64,000 nucleotides of DNA from an uncultured Bacilli bacterium (lineage in GTDB: Bacteria > Bacillota_I > Bacilli_A > RF39 > UBA660): NCBI GenBank assembly GCA_934167485.1, contig CAKPKL010000003.1:62001-126000 (forward strand), in the 5' to 3' direction. This document shows positions 33,775-42,279 of this stretch, in pieces. Numbering within the stretch: position 1 is the stretch's first letter; each line of letters starts with the position of its first letter. The position numbers and the translations under genes are program-made. A model generated the notes under the pieces. That model saw only the letters and a program-made list of their open reading frames with translations. It was not told the origin of the DNA and ran no database searches.

Positions 33775-34520
33775 ATTAGTTCATTTATTTTTTCTAACTC
33801 AAATCCTTTAGATAACATTTTTTGTTTTATTTTGTTATTTAACTCTACTCCACTTAACCTATTTTTAAATTTACTATAAATTTTATTAAATTCATTATTT
33901 ATTATTGAATCATTAACAATTAGATTTTGATTTAATATATCTATAACTTGTTCTTTATTATAGCCAAGATTAACCATTTCATTCATTATTTTTTGACTTA
34001 ATTGATAATTAGAATATTTTCTATTATACTTAATTTTTTTAATAATCATTTTCTCTAGTCTATCATTTAAAACACTATAATCTATTTTGTTTAATTCATT
34101 CTCTATTACATCTATTGGTATATTTTGATTTAATAAATCTATTCTTATTTTATTTATACCATTCTTACTTAAATAAATTTTATCATTAATATATGAGGCA
34201 CAATACTCAATATCATTTATTAATTTTAAATCTTCCAATTTTTTTATAATTGTATCTTTTTTATCAAAATGTTTTTTATCTAAAAAATCAATTATCTCTT
34301 TTTTACTTCTTTTCTTTTTTAATATATATTTAACTGTATCATTATATACCTCATAATAAGTAGTATCATTTTTTATCTTTTTATACAAATCATTATCAAT
34401 ATTTTTTTTATATAATAAATTATTATCTAATAAAACATTATCAAAAGTAACAAGTTCTTCTCCATCTATTATCATTTTATATTTATTATTCTTTAGTTTT
34501 ATTATTTTATCTATTCTCAT
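33756..34520 (-). CDS. recX: Regulatory protein RecX
   Basis: Modulates RecA filament activity. 254 aa of tandem three-helix repeats, visible as ILKKKRSKKEIIDFLDKK, LINDIEYCASYINDKI and SKNGINKIRIDLLNQNIPIDVI. The longer Gram-positive form with an N-terminal beta domain (MRIDKIIKLKNNKYKMII) is present. ATG at 34520 follows GGTGATGGT and is preferred over a start at 34547. No recA is in the window. Confidence 0.88.
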   Translation of the reverse strand: MRIDKIIKLKNNKYKMIIDGEELVTFDNVLLDNNLLYKKNIDNDLYKKIKNDTTYYEVYNDTVKYILKKKRSKKEIIDFLDKKHFDKKDTIIKKLEDLKLINDIEYCASYINDKIYLSKNGINKIRIDLLNQNIPIDVIENELNKIDYSVLNDRLEKMIIKKIKYNRKYSNYQLSQKIMNEMVNLGYNKEQVIDILNQNLIVNDSIINNEFNKIYSKFKNRLSGVELNNKIKQKMLSKGFELEKINELIKKTEN

Positions 34521-34563
34521 ACCATCACCAATATAATTATAACACAAACAAATGTTTAATACA

Positions 34564-34593
34564 AGAAAAAAATAGATAACTTACGTTATCTAT
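34564..34593 (-). terminator. Terminator of the phage-tail-like-module pilin gene
   Basis: The minus strand has ATAGATAAC/GTTATCTAT with a four-base loop, followed by seven T. It overlaps the stop codon. Confidence 0.8.
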
Positions 34594-36121
34594 AGTATTC
34601 TAATTCTATATTACTAGGTGTTACATTAGTATTTACACTTATTACACTTGTATCTTTATTTATTGAAAGTTCAGGTAATTCTAAAGTTTGTTCTATAGGA
34701 TTTTGCAAAACATAATTAGCATACATATTCTTATTATTGTCTAACCATGTTTTCATTTCATTTAAATTATTAAAATTCCAATATGTATCACAATTATAAA
34801 AACCAATACCAGTTCCTTCTATATTTGTTATTCCAAACCTTTTTTTATCTGAATAATTATTTAATACAATAGTATTAGGTTTAGCTATTTCATTTGAATT
34901 CAAAATGGATAATAAAGTTGGAAAATAATTATCTGTCCAATTTAAAATATTATTTATATTTAATTTTTTCACACGTCTTACAACTTTTTTATTTTTAAAA
35001 TCTATATAATCAGAATATTCTCCTACTTTTCTTAATGGCTCGTCTAAATATATATTTGTTATCATCTCTTTATATGGCTCATATGAGGTGATTTTTGAGC
35101 CATTTTCAACTTGAAATTCCGAGTATATATTACCTCCATCACTATATGCTGCGGATATTAGAATTCTAATATAATTTACATTTTCAGGGACTGCAAATGT
35201 GACTTTAGTATCATCTTTATAATATCCTTGATAATATTGATTATAAGTTAAATCTGGTATTTCTATAGAACTATCATTTATTAAATTTTTAAAACTGTCA
35301 TACATTTTGAAAATTAATCTAGCATTACCCTGAATTTTTTTATAACTAATAGACATTATATCTAAAGCATTAACTTTAATATAATCAAATAAGGAACTAG
35401 GTGGCAAGCCATTGAAATTTTTAACATAAATTTTATTATCCACTACCGTAGTTGGATAATAATTAGGTGCATATTGTATTAAAGAACCATTTACATTAAA
35501 TAAATTTTTTCCAGTTACTTTTATTGGTATTACATATTTTCCTACATTATTACATGCATCTTCTCCATAACTAGAGCAATTATCTTGTGTTACTAAATCG
35601 CCTACACTTTCTATATCTACTGGTGAATCTGGAGTTGGTGTTCCATTTTGAATACTATTTCCATATATTCTATAATTTTCTATTTCTGTTGTTTCATTAT
35701 TATCTATTAATATACTTGTTCCATTTACTTTTGTTAATCCTGTATTATTACATGTAAACTTATTATTTTCTTTTATACAGTTATATCCCTTTATTATGAT
35801 GTTCTCAAATGTTGCACCATCTTCATTTACTATTATTCTTCCTCTATCTGGCATATCTCCTTTTACATTTAATACTTTTCCATTATATGTACATTTTCCA
35901 TCATAACAATTATATATAATTTTTTCTTTTTCTTTTCCATCTAATACTAAATCAGAATACTCTAACAAAGCTGCTTTTTCTATATTTTTCATTGTTGCTT
36001 CCACAGATGACTTCTTTGCTGAATCTATTATATCTAATACTATTGGGGTTGCGATTAGTGCGATTATAGCTAGTATTACTATGACTGCTAAAAGCTCTAT
36101 TAATGTAAATCCTTTTTTCAT
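34586..36121 (-). CDS. Large modular prepilin with phage tail-like C-terminal module
   Basis: MKKGFTLIELLAVIVILAI: class III signal with Glu5. After a head with two Cys pairs (NCYDGKC, NCIKENNKFTC) comes IYGNSIQNGTPTPDSPVDIESVGD, then VTGKNLFNVNG. This is a pattern I know from Firmicutes phage tail and receptor-binding proteins. A region follows that reads like a carbohydrate-binding beta-sandwich. 511 aa from the ATG at 36121, preceded by AGAAGAATAGT. An in-frame ATG at 36169 would add 16 residues, but the other pilins suggest that stretch is leader. Likely an adhesive or tip pilin. Confidence 0.8.
   Translation of the reverse strand: MKKGFTLIELLAVIVILAIIALIATPIVLDIIDSAKKSSVEATMKNIEKAALLEYSDLVLDGKEKEKIIYNCYDGKCTYNGKVLNVKGDMPDRGRIIVNEDGATFENIIIKGYNCIKENNKFTCNNTGLTKVNGTSILIDNNETTEIENYRIYGNSIQNGTPTPDSPVDIESVGDLVTQDNCSSYGEDACNNVGKYVIPIKVTGKNLFNVNGSLIQYAPNYYPTTVVDNKIYVKNFNGLPPSSLFDYIKVNALDIMSISYKKIQGNARLIFKMYDSFKNLINDSSIEIPDLTYNQYYQGYYKDDTKVTFAVPENVNYIRILISAAYSDGGNIYSEFQVENGSKITSYEPYKEMITNIYLDEPLRKVGEYSDYIDFKNKKVVRRVKKLNINNILNWTDNYFPTLLSILNSNEIAKPNTIVLNNYSDKKRFGITNIEGTGIGFYNCDTYWNFNNLNEMKTWLDNNKNMYANYVLQNPIEQTLELPELSINKDTSVISVNTNVTPSNIELEYYR
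36021..36121 (-). repeat. Pilin 5' dispersed repeat, copy D
   Basis: Signal and helix segment of the pilin with the phage tail-like module, nearly identical in DNA to the other copies. Confidence 0.8.
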
Positions 36122-36203
36122 ACTATTCTTCTTTCTATTTATACTTTCAAGTAGGATTTTTTTATTCATTCTTATCCATATCTTCTTATTTTAAACTACA
36201 ATA

Positions 36204-36232
36204 ATTATAACAAAAAAGATATTAATAATCAA
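36204..36232 (-). promoter_or_regulatory. Promoter of the phage-tail-like-module pilin gene
   Basis: The minus strand reads TTGATT, 17 bases, TATAAT. The -35 lies within the end of the upstream receptor gene. The hexamers are identical to those of the GLUG pilin promoter. Confidence 0.65.
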
Positions 36233-36238
36233 TATCTT
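36209..36238 (-). terminator. Terminator of the ytxGH-GGDEF operon
   Basis: The minus strand has AAGATATT/AATATCTT with a seven-base loop, followed by six T, overlapping the stop codon. Confidence 0.7.
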
Positions 36239-38309
36239 CTTTATTTTCTTTCATAGCTATTGTTGCTTCATTTACAGCATCATCAACAGTCTTTATTGCA
36301 TCCGTTATTATACTATAACCACTAGCTGCACCAAATCCATGTGATAAATTTTTAAATTCTTTATTCAACTTTCTCAAATAAGATATTATTTGTTTTTCAC
36401 TATATCCTACAAGATATATTAAGAATTCATTACCATCTGTACGAATTATTTCACTATTTTGCATTTGATGTTGTATTAATATATTTGCAGCTTCAGTTAT
36501 TACCTTATCTCCTTCTTCTCTACCATAATTATCATTTATATATGAAATATTATTTAAATCTATAATTATAATAGACTGTGGATAAACTTCTGAATCATCC
36601 CAAGATTCTATTCTACTATTTAAATAAGCTCTATTTTTTAATGAAGTAAGCTGATCTATATATTTAATTTTTTCTTCTTTTGTTAAACGTACTTTTTTAT
36701 TCTTTTTAACATTTTTTAACATATATTTAATATGATTTGAAAAATCTATTACAACATATATACCAAATATTATCAATACAACAAACAATAAATATATTAT
36801 ATTTTTATTGTTATATGCAATATCGCTATAATTTGATGAAATTAGTTTTTCTGCTGAATTATATGATATATAGAAATTAAATAAATTTTCAAAACTCTTA
36901 TTATCATCTATATCATTAATAACATAATTATAATTGTCAAAACCATTTAATAAGTAACTTATTCTAGTATCTTTAAATGAAGAAGTTTTGTAATAGTTAT
37001 AATTTTCTAAATCTGTAATTACTATATCTTTAGCACTAAAGTCTTTTAATAAATCTTTCATATTACTATATAGTTTTACTTTAATACCTCTATCAGTTAA
37101 ATATTTTTCTAAATAAGTATCTTTAATTGTAAGTACTTCTTTACCCGTTAGGGAATGTATACCATCTATTGGAGTTTTATCACTTATTCCTGATACTATA
37201 ACTAAGTCTTTTTTTAATACACCTACTGTACTATAAATTTGATTACTATAATTTGTTGAATCAGTAATATTAAGCATAAAATCTATTTTATTAGTATTAA
37301 AATCTTTTAATAAACTACTAACACTATTATATCTAGTATATGTAATTGAAAGATCTGAAAAATCTTTAAATTTTTTTAACAACAAACCACTTAAGCCAGA
37401 TATTTTATTGTTATCTAAATAGTTATATACACCATAATCTATAAATCCATATTTATAGTTTTTACTTTTTAATTCTTTTTGATCTACATCGCTTAAATTT
37501 TTGAAACTATAATAATTATTTAATAAATTTACATTATATTGCTTTTCATAATTATCCTCTTCCCAAAGACTATAAGCTTTATTTAATATACTGTTTAGTT
37601 CAACTGAACCATTTGTTTCTAAAGTTAAATATTTATTTAAATCATTAAATTGGAAAGAAATATTATAATTATTTTGAATTAATTCTTTTGTAATTAATAA
37701 TTTAGGTAAAATTATTCCATTTATTGGGTTTTCTTGCATTCCATTATCTAAATTAGTTTTAGAAGAATTATAAGCCTCTTTTAATTCTATATAAGAACCA
37801 TATTCTACAAATTCTACATTTTGGCCTTCAAAATAATTTCCTATTATTTCAGTGTCTGAAGAACAAATTCCAATTTTCAAATTAGTTATATTTGATACTT
37901 TACTAAATTGTCTATTATCTAATGTAAGTAAAACTAAATTATCTTTATTTAATACTATATCATTATCATTAATTGAATTTTTTACAACCAATTTATATTC
38001 ATATTCAACTGTATCTCCTAATTTATATGGAATGAAATTAAAATTTAGAGAATATTTATCAGTTACATATTCTAAATAATCATAAACAATGCCCTCACCT
38101 TCATAACTAAATATAGATACATCGTTTAACAAGGCAACATCAATCATATTTCTTTTATTGGAATCAATCCATTTGTTTTCATTTAATGTAAGAGCATATT
38201 TATTTTTATAATTAAAAAATAAATATACACCTCCCAATACACTAGCTAATAATACTATTACAATTGCAATTGTTATTAATTTTCCCTTTTTTCTTTTTAT
38301 ATCTTTCAT
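36222..38309 (-). CDS. Membrane receptor with two solute-binding-like domains and a degenerate GGDEF domain
   Basis: 695 aa. Membrane helix 1 (about 13-32), then a large outer region that looks like two periplasmic-binding-protein (SBP_bac_3) halves. The second half has KYGFIDYGVYNYLDNNKISGLSGLLLKKFKDFSDLSITYTRY and ends in EKLIS. Helix 2 (about 505-525) leads to a GGDEF-fold domain (TSLKNRAYLNSR, IDLNNISYINDNYGREEGD). The signature reads DGNEF (625-629) instead of GGDEF, so diguanylate cyclase activity is doubtful. It may bind nucleotide or act as a sensor relay. Its start overlaps the preceding stop via AGGTGA. Confidence 0.78.
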   Translation of the reverse strand: MKDIKRKKGKLITIAIVIVLLASVLGGVYLFFNYKNKYALTLNENKWIDSNKRNMIDVALLNDVSIFSYEGEGIVYDYLEYVTDKYSLNFNFIPYKLGDTVEYEYKLVVKNSINDNDIVLNKDNLVLLTLDNRQFSKVSNITNLKIGICSSDTEIIGNYFEGQNVEFVEYGSYIELKEAYNSSKTNLDNGMQENPINGIILPKLLITKELIQNNYNISFQFNDLNKYLTLETNGSVELNSILNKAYSLWEEDNYEKQYNVNLLNNYYSFKNLSDVDQKELKSKNYKYGFIDYGVYNYLDNNKISGLSGLLLKKFKDFSDLSITYTRYNSVSSLLKDFNTNKIDFMLNITDSTNYSNQIYSTVGVLKKDLVIVSGISDKTPIDGIHSLTGKEVLTIKDTYLEKYLTDRGIKVKLYSNMKDLLKDFSAKDIVITDLENYNYYKTSSFKDTRISYLLNGFDNYNYVINDIDDNKSFENLFNFYISYNSAEKLISSNYSDIAYNNKNIIYLLFVVLIIFGIYVVIDFSNHIKYMLKNVKKNKKVRLTKEEKIKYIDQLTSLKNRAYLNSRIESWDDSEVYPQSIIIIDLNNISYINDNYGREEGDKVITEAANILIQHQMQNSEIIRTDGNEFLIYLVGYSEKQIISYLRKLNKEFKNLSHGFGAASGYSIITDAIKTVDDAVNEATIAMKENKEDIDY

Positions 38310-38312
38310 GTG

Positions 38313-38768
38313 TCACCTACTCCATACAAATTCAGAACTTGTCTTGTATTTATATCCAATTTTTGGATATACCTCACTTTTTTCATTATTACTCTTAACA
38401 TATATTTCTATATCATAAAATTCTCTATTTTTTTCACTTATTTTTTCTATAGATTTATTTGATACATCTTTTATAGTATCAAATTCTACATCATCTTTTA
38501 AATTAACAAGTATTTTTATTATTTTAACATTTGCATAAACATCAACTGAATCAACTGATTCTATTTTTTTTAGTTCATCTTTAACATCATTTATTTCATT
38601 TTTTGTAAGTTTGTAATTTTCAATTCCTTCTAATCTATTACTATTAGATCCAGAAAATAAGTTTTTATAAATTAATACCCCTAAAACAATGATTGCTAAA
38701 GCAACTACACCAATTACTATATATTTTACATATTTATTATTTTTGGTCTTACTACTTTTCTTTTTCAT
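38313..38768 (-). CDS. Unknown single-helix membrane protein (151 aa)
   Basis: A basic N-terminus (MKKKSSKTKNNKY) is followed by one membrane helix (about residues 14-36), then an outer domain of about 110 residues. That domain has an alternating strand-helix pattern (NDVKDELKKIESVDSVDVYANVKIIKILVNL) reminiscent of small ferredoxin-like or BON-like folds. I do not recognise the family. It lies between ytxH and the GGDEF-like receptor gene and is coupled to the latter by an overlapping ribosome site. Confidence 0.6.
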   Translation of the reverse strand: MKKKSSKTKNNKYVKYIVIGVVALAIIVLGVLIYKNLFSGSNSNRLEGIENYKLTKNEINDVKDELKKIESVDSVDVYANVKIIKILVNLKDDVEFDTIKDVSNKSIEKISEKNREFYDIEIYVKSNNEKSEVYPKIGYKYKTSSEFVWSR

Positions 38769-38796
38769 ATTTCACCTCATTAAAAAGCTAGAAGAA

Positions 38797-39216
38797 TTAT
38801 TTTTCTTCTTGCTCTAATTTTTTTAAAATTTCTTTAGTAACTGCTATAGCTTTCTCTTTTACAATAGTTGCTGATTTTTCAAGTACAGGAGTTCCTTTTT
38901 CTATTACATACTCAACTAAATCCTCTGATTTACTTTTTATTTCCTCAGCTTTTCTTTTAGCTATTTTTAATGCTTTCTCTTTATCTAACTCAGAGATTTC
39001 ATTCATTATATCGTCAATTTTAGTTTGAATATTAGCCTTTACTTCCTCTGAATCAATATTTTTAGCTTTAAGAACTAAATCATTAATTTTTCTTTTTAAT
39101 AATTCTCTATTTTCTTTTCCAGTTTTAGTAGTGAATAGCATTCCTATTCCTGCTCCAATAGCTCCTCCAAGTAAAAACTTTCCTAAACCACTTTTTTTAT
39201 TCTTGCTCATCTTCAT
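38797..39216 (-). CDS. ytxH: YtxH-like membrane protein
   Basis: 139 aa with the YtxH opening: short basic start, Gly-rich membrane helix (GKFLLGGAIGAGIGMLF), TTKTGKENRELL, then a long Lys/Glu coiled coil. YtxH occurs in general-stress clusters of Bacilli and next to YtxG, as here. The function is unknown. Its ATG lies within the end of the upstream gene (20-base overlap). Confidence 0.8.
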   Translation of the reverse strand: MKMSKNKKSGLGKFLLGGAIGAGIGMLFTTKTGKENRELLKRKINDLVLKAKNIDSEEVKANIQTKIDDIMNEISELDKEKALKIAKRKAEEIKSKSEDLVEYVIEKGTPVLEKSATIVKEKAIAVTKEILKKLEQEEK

Positions 39217-39490
39217 CTTTTCCTTTCTTTTTTCTTAACAAGACATTTATAAAACTAGATATTGCACCTATAAATTTATCACTTATAGAAGCAGCATAAT
39301 CAGTTGTTTTATCAATAATATCAAATACTCCGTCTACTTTACTCATTTTGCCATTGACATCATCAATAACACCATCTACTTTTTTTAATGTCTTTATTAA
39401 TTTTATTCCTAATACTATTAAAATAATAATTAAAATTATAAGAGCTAAATAAAGAGTAATAACAAGAGCATCATCTAAAGTTATAGTCAT
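39197..39490 (-). CDS. ytxG: YtxG-like protein (DUF948)
   Basis: 97 aa. N-terminal membrane helix (ITLYLALIILIIILIVLGI), then heptad-like KTLKKVDGVIDDVNGKMSKVDGVFDIIDKT, the DUF948 pattern, and an acidic tail. Usually paired with YtxH; the pair is retained here. It overlaps its upstream neighbour by one base. Confidence 0.78.
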   Translation of the reverse strand: MTITLDDALVITLYLALIILIIILIVLGIKLIKTLKKVDGVIDDVNGKMSKVDGVFDIIDKTTDYAASISDKFIGAISSFINVLLRKKKGKDEDEQE

Positions 39491-40296
39491 TATTTATCAT
39501 CTCCTTCTTTATAAAGAGTTGAATCTATAAAATCTAATAAATCATCTTCATCTAAATTTGTATTATTTTTTACATTATTCTTAATTTCTTCATCAGAAAA
39601 TTTTTCTTTTTTTACTAACAATTCATCTAATTCTTTACTAATATCATCTGTTAAATTTGATAACACATCATCATTTAATTCACCTATTGATTCACTTTCA
39701 TCTTCATCTTTTTTTGGTGTATCCTCTGAATGTTTAAAAAGTATAGAATTATTACCGAATAAAGTATTTTCTAATTCATCTTCTAAAGTACCATAAGCTT
39801 TATTTCTTATTGATTCTATTGAAGGTTCTTTATCTGTTGGATAAATAATATTATCTTCTCCCTTAGATATAATATCTTCTTTATGATAGTTTTTATCTAA
39901 AATTCCATATACAGGTGAAATTATAGGTGTAGGTTTAAATATTTTTTTCTCTTCTACTACTTCTTCCTTAATTTCTTTACTATACAAACTTTTATCTTCG
40001 TGTTTAGGTTTTCTTTCCTCATAACTAGGTCTTTTCTCTTCTACTTTTGATTTTCTTTCTTCTTTTCTTTTTAAATCCATATCCTTAAAATCATTATCAT
40101 CAAAGAATACAGGTTTAGTACTATTCTCACCCACACTGAAATCAAAATTATCATTTAAAGCATCTCCAAAACTTTCACTTTTAATATTTGGAGTTTCTAT
40201 AGGAACATGAGTAACTTCTTTTTTTATTTGTTCTACTTTTACGTCATCTTCCACTTCTTCTGTAAACATGTTCTTTATTTTGTCAAAAAATCCCAT
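39490..40296 (-). CDS. Acidic protein with SPVYG motif
   Basis: 268 aa, no signal or membrane helix. It is highly charged and probably largely disordered, with Glu/Lys-rich stretches. The middle contains KKIFKPTPIISPVYGILDKN, which matches the SPVFG motif of the membrane protein at 16038 in spacing and flanking Lys-Phe-Lys and Asp-x-Asn. The start (MGFFDKIKNMFTEE) is amphipathic and could bind membrane. I do not know the family. It is one base ahead of ytxG. Confidence 0.6.
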   Translation of the reverse strand: MGFFDKIKNMFTEEVEDDVKVEQIKKEVTHVPIETPNIKSESFGDALNDNFDFSVGENSTKPVFFDDNDFKDMDLKRKEERKSKVEEKRPSYEERKPKHEDKSLYSKEIKEEVVEEKKIFKPTPIISPVYGILDKNYHKEDIISKGEDNIIYPTDKEPSIESIRNKAYGTLEDELENTLFGNNSILFKHSEDTPKKDEDESESIGELNDDVLSNLTDDISKELDELLVKKEKFSDEEIKNNVKNNTNLDEDDLLDFIDSTLYKEGDDK

Positions 40297-40305
40297 ACTT
40301 TCACC

Positions 40306-40926
40306 TTATCCTTCTTTCATTACTGTTTCTTTTTCTAACTGAAATTTTTTATTATCTTCTTTAGTTCCATAATTATTATATTTACCTGTTTTATTTGTAA
40401 AGTAATCATCGTTTAACATAAGTTCTACTATATTATGATTATACTTTATTGTAGATAATATATATGAAGCATTCAAAACAGTATCCTTCAAGTCTCTTTC
40501 ATTTACTACAGCTTCTATTTTAGCATAATTATATACGAAATCTAAATAGTATAAATCGTCATTCTTGTTAATTTCTAAGTATCCATAATGCTTAAATCCA
40601 TCTTTTGGAGTTATTAATCTTGAATAATATGCTTCTTTATTTTCTTTATAATCAATCTTTGTTTGATAATAATAATTTATCGCATCTACGTATAAATAAT
40701 AATATGTACCATTACTATACAAGACATCATTTAAATCGTCACTATCAATATAACTAACTCCACCTGGTAAATAATACTTATAACCTTGTCCAATTTGATT
40801 AAATAGTTTATTATTCTTTGTTAAAATTACATTTAAAGTATTATCTATATTACTTGTATCTATTCTAACTACAGAACAACCAGTAAGTACAATAGCTAAC
40901 ATAATTATAATTATAGTCTTTTTCAT
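40306..40926 (-). CDS. Lipoprotein of unknown function
   Basis: A classic lipoprotein signal (MKKTIIIIMLAIVLTGC, lipobox LTGC with Cys17) and a mature domain of about 190 residues rich in Tyr. The region GQGYKYYLPGGVSYIDSDDLNDVLYSNGTYYYLYVDAINY suggests a beta-barrel-like or NTF2-like fold. It is outside the membrane. First gene of the unit leading to SPVYG, ytxGH and the GGDEF-like receptor. ATG follows AGGAAGGTGTACC. Confidence 0.72.
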   Translation of the reverse strand: MKKTIIIIMLAIVLTGCSVVRIDTSNIDNTLNVILTKNNKLFNQIGQGYKYYLPGGVSYIDSDDLNDVLYSNGTYYYLYVDAINYYYQTKIDYKENKEAYYSRLITPKDGFKHYGYLEINKNDDLYYLDFVYNYAKIEAVVNERDLKDTVLNASYILSTIKYNHNIVELMLNDDYFTNKTGKYNNYGTKEDNKKFQLEKETVMKEG

Positions 40927-41019
40927 GGTACACCTTCCTAGTTTATTATATCAAATATTTATTTTTTTTTCTACTCTTTATATTAATAAGAATAAATTAA
41001 TTTGTAAATTTTTGTATAT

Positions 41020-41646
41020 TTATTTTTTTACATCTATCTTATATATTGGAAATCCTTTACTTACAAACTTTCTTTCATACTCTGTTTGTACATTATCTTT
41101 TGCCCCATCATTATATAAATCTAAACTTATTTCTTCTATTTTATACTCATAATTAGTAAGGCTAATAATAGAAAACTCAAATAACTTTCTATTATCTGTT
41201 TTCATGATGATATGTTTACCAGTTTTAAATAAATTATCATATCTAGTTAAAAATTTAGTACTAGTAAGCCTTCTGTCTTCATGTCTATTCTTTGGCCATG
41301 GATCTGAAAAGTTCAAATAAATAGTATCAATTTCTTTATAAAAAACTTCTTCTATATTAGTTGCATCCATTTTTATTAATTTAAGATTAGGTATTTCTTC
41401 TTCTAATTTTTCCACAGCTCTTACCATTACACTATCAAATTTTTCAATGCCAATAAAATTAATATCAGGATATTTTTTTGCCATTCCTATTATAAAATCA
41501 CCTTTACCCATACCTATTTCTATATGAATAGGATTTTGATTATTAAATAATTCATTAAACTTTCCTTTATAGTTTTTATAATCTTTTAATATATAGCTAG
41601 AATTATCTATAATATCTGATGCTCCACGCACATTTCTAAGTCTCAT
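41020..41646 (-). CDS. trmB: tRNA (guanine-N7-)-methyltransferase
   Basis: SAM-dependent enzyme making m7G46 in tRNA. It has the MRLRNVRGA start, the SAM motif IGMGKGDFI, NFIGIEKFDSV, LNFSDPWPKNRHEDRRLT with the conserved Asp-Pro-Trp-Pro, and a C-terminal TEYERKF motif. 208 aa from the ATG at 41646, which follows AGGTGG; the frame is open further upstream without a ribosome site. Confidence 0.94.
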   Translation of the reverse strand: MRLRNVRGASDIIDNSSYILKDYKNYKGKFNELFNNQNPIHIEIGMGKGDFIIGMAKKYPDINFIGIEKFDSVMVRAVEKLEEEIPNLKLIKMDATNIEEVFYKEIDTIYLNFSDPWPKNRHEDRRLTSTKFLTRYDNLFKTGKHIIMKTDNRKLFEFSIISLTNYEYKIEEISLDLYNDGAKDNVQTEYERKFVSKGFPIYKIDVKK

Positions 41647-41724
41647 TTTACCACCTAATTTATTATACCATAATTTGTGAATATAACAAATATTTTGCAT
41701 ATAATTTTATTGTAGGAGGTATTT

Positions 41725-41985
41725 ATGAAAGATAAAAGAAACTGTGGGATAAATTATCCTGTGTATCAACCACCTGTAATGGTTCCACCAATGGGAATGC
41801 CTTATGGAGGTTATCAAAGTCCTATGGGAATTGGAGGAATATCTAGTAATACATATGAACAACAAATAAATAATCTAGAACAACAAATAAATTTATTAGA
41901 CCAAAGAGTTACTAGATTAGAAAAATCAAGTAATACTACAACTAATTATAATAAATATAACGATTCTAATTACTATATGGTTTAA
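41725..41985 (+). CDS. Small Pro/Gly-Met-rich coiled-coil protein, possible spore-surface protein
   Basis: 86 aa. The head is rich in Pro, Met, Gly and Tyr (PVMVPPMGMPYGGYQSPMG); then a heptad coiled coil (YEQQINNLEQQINLLDQRVTRLEK) and an Asn/Tyr tail. The composition is like spore-coat proteins but not diagnostic. The very strong site GTAGGAGGTATTT is identical to that of sspI next door. A sigma-E-like -10 (CATATAAT at 41698) lies upstream, with an imperfect -35. Single-gene unit. Confidence 0.55.
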   Translation: MKDKRNCGINYPVYQPPVMVPPMGMPYGGYQSPMGIGGISSNTYEQQINNLEQQINLLDQRVTRLEKSSNTTTNYNKYNDSNYYMV

Positions 41986-42005
41986 AGAAACTTTGTTTCT
42001 TTTTT
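41984..42005 (+). terminator. Terminator of the 86-aa gene
   Basis: AAAGAAAC, TTT loop, GTTTCTTT then T run, touching the stop codon. Confidence 0.75.
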
Positions 42006-42034
42006 GTATAAAAATTTATTTTTTTATCATTATA
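42006..42034 (+). promoter_or_regulatory. Sigma-G-like promoter of sspI
   Basis: GTATA (consensus GHATR) at 42006-42010, a 17-base spacer, and CATTATA (consensus CATnHTA) at 42028-42034. Both elements are full matches. It lies 16 bases before the sspI start codon. Confidence 0.65.
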
Positions 42035-42049
42035 TAGTAGGAGGTATTT

Positions 42050-42256
42050 ATGAATATAGATATAAGAAGAAGTATAAAAGACAATTTTAAAGATTCTAGT
42101 TTAAAAGAAATAGAAGAATCTATTAATTCTTCAATTAAAGATAAGGATGAGATAACACTTCCTGGACTTGGAGTATTCTTCGAAATACTTTGGGAATATT
42201 CAAATCAAGAACAAAAAAACTATATACTAGAAACAATTCAAAACAATATTAAATAG
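42050..42256 (+). CDS. sspI: Small acid-soluble spore protein SspI
   Basis: 68 aa, collinear with Bacillus SspI. The core TLPGLGVFFEILWEYSNQEQ corresponds to the family's LPGLGVLFEVIW, and the N-terminus MNIDIRRSIKDNFKDSS to MNLNLRHAV. SspI is a minor spore protein made in the forespore under sigma-G, and a perfect sigma-G-like promoter is present here. This is strong evidence that the organism forms, or recently formed, endospores. ATG follows TAGGAGGTATTT. Confidence 0.9.
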   Translation: MNIDIRRSIKDNFKDSSLKEIEESINSSIKDKDEITLPGLGVFFEILWEYSNQEQKNYILETIQNNIK

Positions 42257-42276
42257 ACTTAGTCTATTTTTTATTT
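42251..42276 (+). terminator. Terminator of sspI
   Basis: AAATAGACT/AGTCTATTT with T run; the stop codon is inside the stem. Confidence 0.75.
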
Positions 42277-42279
42277 GGA

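Noticed and set aside
34586..36121. Prophage remnant, because of the phage tail-like motif
   Set aside because: The motif is within a gene with a pilin signal; no other phage gene, integrase or attachment site is nearby.
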